Of a DNA stretch of 64,000 nt, positions 58,486 to 64,000 are shown piece by piece. Position 1 is the stretch's first letter. Every line of letters starts with the position of its first letter. The position numbers were made by a program, and so were the translations under genes. This DNA comes from UBA1161 sp002311745 (GTDB lineage: Bacteria > Planctomycetota > Phycisphaerae > Tepidisphaerales > Tepidisphaeraceae): NCBI GenBank assembly GCA_050018415.1, contig JBEKAB010000011.1, forward strand, positions 1 through 64,000, written 5' to 3'. The notes beneath the pieces were generated by a model that ran no database searches, was not told the origin of the DNA, and saw nothing but the letters and a program-made list of their open reading frames with translations.

Positions 58486-59502
58486 GGTGCGTGCCGCGGT
58501 TTGTTTTTCGGCACGGCAGTAGGGGCAATCAGGATCGATGCACGGCTCGACGTGGGCCGTGGCGTTGCCTTCGCCCAGGGCCAATTCGATTTCATATTCG
58601 ATGCCGCTGGCAACCTGGTGGGCGCGATGGATTTCCCACCAGGCCGGCATCATGATGTGAAAATCCACCCAGTGATAGCGTCCGCTGTGGCGAAGGCGCA
58701 CCTTGTGATAGCTGCAAATCAGCGGCTGCTTGCCGCCGGGACCCAGATGGCTGTCCAGGATCGTGCGCAGGAGTTTTTGGTCGGCCAGGTCCTGCTCGTC
58801 CATCAGCCCGGCGGTCGCTCGACGCAGAAGCCGAAGCCCCAGGTAGCCGATGTACGCGGCGGCCAAGAGCGCCGCGGCGCTATCCACCCATGACCAGCCG
58901 GTGAAGCGCACGATCACCAGGGCGAGGATCACCACGGCGCTGGTGAAGGCGTCGCTCAGTAGGTGAGTGCCGTCGGCCTCCAGCGTCAGCGAGCCGCGGC
59001 GACGGCCGATCTGCCAAAGAAACAATCCCACCGCGCCGTTGAGCAAAAACGCCGCGGTCATCAACATCAGGGCGATGTCCAATTTAGCGGTGTTGGGCGC
59101 TTGGTGGTTGTAGAGGGCGACGGCCACCTTGCCCACGATCAGCACCGCGGCCAGAAGGATCATGCCGCCTTCCAGCCCGGCGGAAAAGAATTCGATCTTG
59201 CCGTGTCCGTAGGGGTGATCCGTGTCCGCCGGGCGGTGCGCCAGCGCGATCGCATACACGGCGAAGCCCGAGCCCAGGACATTCACGATGTTCTCCAGGG
59301 CGTCGGAAAAGACGGCGTTGGAACGCGTCAGAAAATAGGCGACGAATTTGACCACCAGCAGAACCAGGCTCAAGCCCAGGGAGAGCAGCGCCGCGCGGAG
59401 TTCGGCGCGGGAAGATTGCGGCGAGTGGGAAGGAAGCGCTGCCATGTTCGGCTCGACCGGGCGTTGCGCCGACGCGAGCGGCGGCGGTGGATTGTAGTGC
59501 AT
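58480..59502 (-). CDS. Cation diffusion facilitator (CDF) transporter
   Basis: The 340-residue protein has six membrane helices with the CDF metal motifs, FSDALENIVN near residue 65 and HLLSDAFTSAV near 180, HPYGHGKIEFF near 95, and a cytoplasmic C-terminal domain with a Cys-rich end (CIDPDCPYC). It should export Zn, Fe or Mn ions by proton antiport. The metal is not clear. ATG at 59502 is used; one at 59445 is possible. Confidence 0.88.
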   Translation of the reverse strand: MHYNPPPPLASAQRPVEPNMAALPSHSPQSSRAELRAALLSLGLSLVLLVVKFVAYFLTRSNAVFSDALENIVNVLGSGFAVYAIALAHRPADTDHPYGHGKIEFFSAGLEGGMILLAAVLIVGKVAVALYNHQAPNTAKLDIALMLMTAAFLLNGAVGLFLWQIGRRRGSLTLEADGTHLLSDAFTSAVVILALVIVRFTGWSWVDSAAALLAAAYIGYLGLRLLRRATAGLMDEQDLADQKLLRTILDSHLGPGGKQPLICSYHKVRLRHSGRYHWVDFHIMMPAWWEIHRAHQVASGIEYEIELALGEGNATAHVEPCIDPDCPYCRAEKQTAARTS

Positions 59503-59611
59503 CGCCCACGGAGACGTTAGTTACACAGGACAAGCCCGTCCTACGACGATCAGCGTCAATCCGATAAATTCGCGCCCGGGAATACTTGCCTGTTGCGCGG
59601 CGGTCCGTTCA

Positions 59612-59640
59612 TTGCAAAATCTTTACCTAAACTGAATAAT
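59612..59640 (+). promoter_or_regulatory. Sigma-70-type promoter of the HD-domain gene
   Basis: TTGCAA (59612-59617) and AATAAT (59635-59640) are exactly 17 bases apart, giving a leader of about 40 bases. Confidence 0.55.
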
Positions 59641-59685
59641 GCGGCCGTACGATGTGACCGACCAAGGAGGAGTCGCGGAGGTTTG

Positions 59686-60318
59686 ATGAAACGGATCGGC
59701 ACGGACGGCCGAGCGGTCACCACATTACAGTTGCTGGCCCAATGGGTTTCCAGGCACCTGGGTCGCATTGGCCATGAGCGTCGCGTCATGGCCATCGCCC
59801 GGGAGTTGGTCCATCACACCGTCGCGCTTCACGCGCTGGACCGCCGCGATCTTCGCCTGCTGAAGATGGCGGCTTTGGTGCACGATGTGGGCCGCTGCGA
59901 GAACGAAAAGCACCACCCATCCATTGGCGCGGAAATGATTCTGGAGGAAAGCAAGCTGCCTTTGAAGAGCCGGCAGCGACGCGCCCTGGCGTACCTGACG
60001 CGGTATCACCGCGACCAGGTCCCGGAATTGCGCAAGGATGCGATTCTTCGCGGCAGCGACGATGCCGAGCGTCTGCGGATGTTGTTGGGGTTTTTGCGCG
60101 TCGCCGACACGTTGGACTGCCGCTCGCTGCCGGCGCCGCGATTGGCGATACGGCTCCGCGACCGCTGCCTGCGGATCACCTGCGGCTTACGGGAAGATTC
60201 CAACAAAGTGCGCCGGGTGTTCTCGCGACGCAGAAAATTCCGCTTGTTGGAAGAAGTGCTCGATTGCCGCGTGGAAATAGCCGTGCAGCGAGCCCGCCGC
60301 TTGAAGCTCGCTGCGTGA
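59686..60318 (+). CDS. HD-domain phosphohydrolase-like protein
   Basis: The 210-residue protein has an HD metal motif in AALVHDVGRCENEKHHPSIG near residue 61, like the C-terminal HD domain of Ppx/GppA proteins, with a further helix YHRDQVPE near 107. It may hydrolyse polyphosphate or nucleotides; the substrate is not known. GGAGG lies four bases before the ATG. It is convergent with the methyltransferase gene. Confidence 0.75.
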   Translation: MKRIGTDGRAVTTLQLLAQWVSRHLGRIGHERRVMAIARELVHHTVALHALDRRDLRLLKMAALVHDVGRCENEKHHPSIGAEMILEESKLPLKSRQRRALAYLTRYHRDQVPELRKDAILRGSDDAERLRMLLGFLRVADTLDCRSLPAPRLAIRLRDRCLRITCGLREDSNKVRRVFSRRRKFRLLEEVLDCRVEIAVQRARRLKLAA

Positions 60319-60323
60319 ATGAT

Positions 60324-61067
60324 TCACTGACGCCAAAGCTCGAAGATTCGGATCGGCTTTTGCCGCGGCGTCTCTTGCCAGCTTTGCCGCACGCGCCAGC
60401 CGCGCCCGGCGATCCACGTTTCAAATAAATCACCCGCGGCGCGTCCGGGCTCGCCAAGCAGAACGCGGCCCTGCGCCGTCACGTGCTCCATCCAGAAGGC
60501 GGCCAAGGGGTCCCACTGGGATCGTTCGTAAAGAATGTCCGAGCCGAGAATCAGGTCAAAACGTTCCCGCAGCCGGTCGCGGCGCCAATCCAGGCATCGC
60601 GTGCGCACACGTCGGGCAAACGCAAGCGAGTTCAATCGCGCCAAGAGCAGCGCCGTCGGCTCCCGATCGGCCAGCAGGACCCTGGCTCCCATGGCCGCGG
60701 CGACGGCGCCGGCCAGGCCCATGCCGCATCCCAAGTCCAGCACGCGCGTCGCGGAGGAGATTGGAAGCTGCACCAGCCGCTGGGCCAGGCCGGCGGCGCT
60801 GTCCCACAATTCCGCCCAGTAGGGCAGATGCGGCTCTTCGGCCAACCGCCGCCCGGTCGACTTTTCCTGCCGATCCAGTTCGGCGACGGTCCGGTCCAGC
60901 ACCTGGTTGGGATCGGCGATGCGCGTGAAATCCAGCTCAAGCGAGCCAAACCGCAGGGTTTGCCTGATCGTCGGATACAGACGCTCGATCCGCTGCAACA
61001 GGCGCAGGCGCGCCGTGGTTGGAGTCGAAGGGCGGTCATCCTTTCCCTTTGTGGCAAGCAAGTTCAT
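60324..61067 (-). CDS. Class I SAM-dependent methyltransferase (protein-lysine/METTL-like)
   Basis: The 247-residue protein has LPYWAELWDSAAGLAQ near residue 81, RVLDLGCGMGLAGAVAAAMG near 107 and LILGSDILYE near 172, the pattern of METTL- or PrmA-like methyltransferases. Substrate could be a protein lysine. Its start is divergent from the lipoprotein gene. Function is inferred from family only. Confidence 0.8.
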   Translation of the reverse strand: MNLLATKGKDDRPSTPTTARLRLLQRIERLYPTIRQTLRFGSLELDFTRIADPNQVLDRTVAELDRQEKSTGRRLAEEPHLPYWAELWDSAAGLAQRLVQLPISSATRVLDLGCGMGLAGAVAAAMGARVLLADREPTALLLARLNSLAFARRVRTRCLDWRRDRLRERFDLILGSDILYERSQWDPLAAFWMEHVTAQGRVLLGEPGRAAGDLFETWIAGRGWRVRQSWQETPRQKPIRIFELWRQ

Positions 61068-61172
61068 GACAAGCCGTATCTTAACCGTAACGTGGCTTTA
61101 CGCCTGCTGCGGTGCTATGCTTTGGAGGCGATTCGGTGGTCCAGGTGGCCGCCGAAGGCTGGAGAATCAGCC

Positions 61173-61388
61173 GTGTTCAAGCCCCTGACGTTGGCGTTGG
61201 CCGTGCTGGCGACGGCCGGATGCAGTTCCAAGTTGGAAACCGGATACGAACCTCGGAGGCTGGACATGTCCCTGACGCAGCGCCGGGCGCTGTATGCCGA
61301 TCCGTACAGCCAGGAAGCCGCGGAAGCCCAGCACGATCAGGGAGACGAGCACGCCCGTCAGCCGTCTCATACGCCCGGGAGCTATTGA
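61173..61388 (+). CDS. Small lipoprotein
   Basis: This 71-residue protein starts at a GTG with GGAGA seven bases upstream. Residues 1-16 form a lipoprotein signal with lipobox TAGC, then a short, charged tail (SSKLETGYEPRRLDMS). Function is unknown; small lipoproteins of this kind are common. The following TPR gene is in another frame and may begin shortly after. Confidence 0.6.
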   Translation: MFKPLTLALAVLATAGCSSKLETGYEPRRLDMSLTQRRALYADPYSQEAAEAQHDQGDEHARQPSHTPGSY

Positions 61389-61443
61389 GGGGTATGGAAG
61401 CGTTTCACGTCCTTTGCCTACGATAAAAAAGGCGGGTGGTGCC

Positions 61444-62094
61444 TTGGCGCCGATCGAACCAACGCAGTTCGTCGAACTGGTCGAGCCGCTGCTGGCTCAA
61501 CAGGACCTGCCGGGTTTGCTTTGTCTGCTCAAGGCCCGCTGGCACCCGGAGCAAATCCGCGAGCTGCTCCGATCCGGACATAACGATGCCAAGAAAGTGG
61601 CCCTGCTGGCCCTGGCGCTGGTGGGGCCAACGTGTTGCACTGAAGAACTCGCCCTGCAGTTGAGAGATCCCGATCCCGTGATCAACCAGTTGGCCGAGCA
61701 TGCGCTGTGGGCGATCTGGTTCCGCAGCGGCAAGACGCCGGAGGCGAATCAACTGGTCTGCCGCGGCGCCGAGGCCCTGAACGAGAAGGATCTCTGCGGC
61801 GCGGTCGAGCTGTTCAGCCAGGCCATCCGCTGCGATCCCAATTTTCCCGAGGCGTACAACCAGCGGGCGATCGCCTATTACCTGATGGAAGACTATCGGC
61901 GCAGCATGGCGGATTGCCACCGGACGGTCCGCAGGATGCCCTGCCATTTTGGGGCCTGGGCGGGCAGGGGGCACTGTCACGCCCATCTCAACCAGATACC
62001 CGAGGCCGTAGAATGTTATGAAAAGGCCCTGAGCATCAATCCCCACCTCGAGTGCGTCCGCGAAACCGTTACCGAACTGAAAAAACGAATTTGA
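61444..62094 (+). CDS. TPR-repeat protein
   Basis: The 216-residue protein has an alpha-helical N-terminal half (HEAT-like, residues 5-95) and two to three TPR units (VCRGAEALNEKDLCGAVELF, AYNQRAIAYYLMEDYRRSM, WAGRGHCHAHLNQIPEAVECYEKALSINP). The start is uncertain: TTG at 61444 is preferred, but ATG at 61294 would overlap the lipoprotein gene. It is probably a scaffold protein. Confidence 0.6.
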   Translation: MAPIEPTQFVELVEPLLAQQDLPGLLCLLKARWHPEQIRELLRSGHNDAKKVALLALALVGPTCCTEELALQLRDPDPVINQLAEHALWAIWFRSGKTPEANQLVCRGAEALNEKDLCGAVELFSQAIRCDPNFPEAYNQRAIAYYLMEDYRRSMADCHRTVRRMPCHFGAWAGRGHCHAHLNQIPEAVECYEKALSINPHLECVRETVTELKKRI

Positions 62095-62100
62095 TGTGCC

Positions 62101-63135
62101 ATGGCTGCATCTGTGCCGCCCACAACGCGCAAGTTTCTCCAGGCCGTGCGGCGGCGGCTGATGCTGGTCCGCGTGGCCGAGAGCATCGGCGTGTGCTGCG
62201 CCATCGCGGCGGCCGCGGCGGTGGCGCTGATCGCCCTGCTCTGGTGGCGCGGGCGATCGGGCATGCCGGCGGCGGCCGTGCTGGTTTTGGGCGTCATTTG
62301 CGGATGGGTCCTGGGCATGGCGCGGCGGCCGACGCTCCTGGCGGCGGCCATGGAGGCCGACCGCCAGCTTGGGTTGCACGATCTGCTCGGTACGGCCCTG
62401 CTGGCCTGCACGGAGGATGACGCCCCCGCGTCTGGGTGGCGCCAGGCGGTGGCGGCGATGGCCCAAGAGCATTGTCGGCGTCTGCGGCCGTCGCAGATTG
62501 TCCTCAGACGGCTGGGGGCGCGAGCGTGGAGCGGCATCGGTCTGTCGGCGGCCCTGGTCCTGACCCTGGGATTGTTGACCAGCCAGCCCATGGAAACGCG
62601 CGCCGCCATCGGCGCTGCTGCAAACTCGCAGGGGTCTGATTCGCAGGCGGCGGAGGCTGCCGATGCCTTCGCCGTGGCCAGTCCGTCGGCCAGCCAAATG
62701 GCGAGGCTCTGGGGGTCGGCGATGCCAAACGAGGACTCGCACCGCGATTTTTGGCAGCCGTCGGTGGACGATTCGGCCAGTGCCTCCGGGGGCGCGGACC
62801 GGCCCAACGGTCCGCGGGGCGGAAGCGACCGCGGCGCCGGCTTGGGATTGGCGGTGACGCCCGCCAGCATGCCGCCGGTCGGATTCATCTGGTCATCGGG
62901 GGCAAGCGAGGATTCAGTCGCCGGCCAAAGCGGCGGGGGCAAGGGCCGGGCCGATCTACGGGCGTCCAAGGGACCGGCCAGCGGCGGAACGGTTGCTCCG
63001 GTGGGCGCCGACGGGCGCGTGCGCGTCTGGAAATCGGATGACGATTCAGCCGGCGCGGGCCACGGCGGCATTGGCGGGCGCCAAGTGCCCGATTGGGCGG
63101 CCGATCTGGTCAGGGATTATTTCCAAAGGGATTGA
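62101..63135 (+). CDS. Membrane protein of unknown function
   Basis: The 344-residue protein has three hydrophobic segments (residues about 28-48, 55-72 and 143-160) and a long, low-complexity, Gly/Ser/Ala-rich tail from 175. No known domain was recognised. It begins six bases after the TPR gene stop, so the two are likely co-transcribed. Its 3' end overlaps purC by 19 bases on the other strand. Confidence 0.65.
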   Translation: MAASVPPTTRKFLQAVRRRLMLVRVAESIGVCCAIAAAAAVALIALLWWRGRSGMPAAAVLVLGVICGWVLGMARRPTLLAAAMEADRQLGLHDLLGTALLACTEDDAPASGWRQAVAAMAQEHCRRLRPSQIVLRRLGARAWSGIGLSAALVLTLGLLTSQPMETRAAIGAAANSQGSDSQAAEAADAFAVASPSASQMARLWGSAMPNEDSHRDFWQPSVDDSASASGGADRPNGPRGGSDRGAGLGLAVTPASMPPVGFIWSSGASEDSVAGQSGGGKGRADLRASKGPASGGTVAPVGADGRVRVWKSDDDSAGAGHGGIGGRQVPDWAADLVRDYFQRD

Positions 63136-64000
63136 CGGCCGCTCAGCAGGGTGTAGGCCTCGATGTATCGCCGGCGCGTTCCTTGAACGACGTCCGGCGG
63201 CAGCGGCGGGGCGGGCGGCGCTTTGTTCCAGTCCAGCTTCTCCAAGTAATTCCTGACATATTGCTTATCGAAACTGGGCTGGTCGTGCCCCGGCGCGTAC
63301 TGGTCGGCGGGCCAGAACCGGCTGCTGTCGGGGGTCAGCACCTCGTCGATCAGGATCAATCGCCCGTCGGGCAGGCGCCCGAATTCGAACTTGGTATCCG
63401 CGATGATGACGCCCCGGCTGCGGGCGTGCTCGGCGGCGCGGCTGTACAGGTCCAAGGTACGGTCGCGCAGCAGACGCGCGGTTGGCTCGCCGACGCGGGC
63501 AGCGGTTTGCTCGTAGCTGATGTTGATGTCGTGACCCGATTCTTCCTTGGTGGCGGGGGTGAAAATCGCTTCGCCCAGGCGGTCGCACTGACGCAATCCC
63601 GCCGGCAGGGCGATGCCGCAGACGGTTTGCGAAGCGCGGTACTCCTTCCAACCCGAGCCGGCCAGGTAGCCGCGGGCCACGCACTCGATGGGGATCACCT
63701 GGGCCTTTTTCACCAGCATCGACCGGCCCCAGAGCTCCTGCGCGTAGGGATGCAATTCTTGCGGATAGCGCGAAACTTCCGCGGCGATCAGGTGGTTTTC
63801 GAAGTCATCGCGGAATTTTTCGAACCAGAAGAGGCTGAGCGCGGTGAGGATTTTTCCCTTGTCGGGAATGCCGTTGGGCATGACCACGTCGAAGGCGCTG
63901 ATGCGATCGGTGGCGACGATGAGGAGCTGCTCGCCCAGGTCGTAGACGTCGCGGACCTTGCCGCGGCGGACGGGAAACGGCAGGGACGATTGCAGCAGCG
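63117..64000 (-). CDS. purC: Phosphoribosylaminoimidazole-succinocarboxamide synthase, 5' end outside window
   Basis: PurC joins CAIR and aspartate in purine synthesis. The frame runs open to the right edge, so the N-terminus is cut; the visible part begins RRGKVRDVYDLGEQLLIVAT then DRISAFDVVMPNGIPDKGKIL, which is the typical PurC start region. Further motifs are ECVARGYLAGSGWKEY and KFEFGRLPDGRLILIDEVLTPDSSRFW. A GTG at 63887 is internal and not the true start. purL lies elsewhere in the window. Confidence 0.94.
   Translation of the reverse strand, partial: LLQSSLPFPVRRGKVRDVYDLGEQLLIVATDRISAFDVVMPNGIPDKGKILTALSLFWFEKFRDDFENHLIAAEVSRYPQELHPYAQELWGRSMLVKKAQVIPIECVARGYLAGSGWKEYRASQTVCGIALPAGLRQCDRLGEAIFTPATKEESGHDINISYEQTAARVGEPTARLLRDRTLDLYSRAAEHARSRGVIIADTKFEFGRLPDGRLILIDEVLTPDSSRFWPADQYAPGHDQPSFDKQYVRNYLEKLDWNKAPPAPPLPPDVVQGTRRRYIEAYTLLSGRQSLWK

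Noticed and set aside
63885..63887. GTG at 63887 as purC start
   Set aside because: Typical PurC sequence (GKVRDVYDLGEQLLIVAT) continues upstream to the window edge, so the gene is truncated rather than starting here.

Overview
The window is high-GC bacterial DNA, densely packed with genes. It most resembles a Planctomycetota chromosome, probably class Phycisphaerae or a relative. The support is a pseudopilin with an FADGHVDW tail, a GlmU-like nucleotidyltransferase fused to a left-handed beta helix, several TMTC-like membrane-TPR proteins, tandem SPINDLY-type TPR glycosyltransferases, and LPS genes (kdtA, a heptosyltransferase). This assignment is inference from gene content; no rRNA or tRNA is visible.

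Layout. 1-5.2 kb: three tandem SPINDLY/GT41 O-GlcNAc-transferase-like genes, the first cut by the window edge. 5.2-10.5 kb: minus-strand housekeeping genes (trpS, GlmU-like, panE-like, a SUMT-HemD fusion). 10.6-14.5 kb: a PilZ gene, tatC, then a lower-GC two-gene insert flanked by two copies of the tatC 3' end, then a LysM lipoprotein. 14.7-18.9 kb: hydrolase, radical SAM protein, FkbM methyltransferase, and the N-degron pair aat/clpS. 19-28.9 kb: MurNAc recycling (anmK, murQ), a GT2 enzyme, citrate synthase, a PurS-PurS-PurL fusion, a heptosyltransferase, coaD and a laccase-domain protein. 28.9-40.7 kb: three TMTC-like proteins, pgl, NUDIX, PAP2, an ArnT-like glycosyltransferase and several dispersed hairpin repeats. 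41-44.5 kb: pseudopilin, ACT-domain protein, HprK-like protein with a degenerate P-loop, and a LexA/CI-type self-cleaving repressor. 44.6-51.9 kb: two paralogous GT-C-like membrane proteins and a four-gene operon that looks like synthesis of a UDP-diacetamido-sugar plus a GT2 enzyme. 52-64 kb: folE, an HMA metallochaperone, a sigma-70 factor, nadD, kdtA, a CDF transporter, methyltransferase, lipoprotein and TPR genes, and purC cut by the right edge.

Main unusual feature. Between 11.95 and 13.92 kb a two-gene, minus-strand cassette sits between two in-frame copies of the last part of tatC (about 97% identical over 98 bp). It encodes a seven-helix membrane protein and a Cys-rich protein resembling the queuosine-salvage/HhH fold. 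It looks like a mobile cargo that entered the 3' end of tatC and restored the gene. No integrase is visible, and the function of the pair is not known to me.

Repeats. Intergenic spaces carry several families of palindromic repeats: a 49-bp hairpin in three copies at 35-39 kb, a 167-bp element with nested inverted repeats at 32.4 kb, GAAACCAG-type and GGAGACAA-type low-complexity inverted repeats, and short GTAGCC-edged palindromes. Several leaders share a -10 of the form GCTATA(A/G)T.
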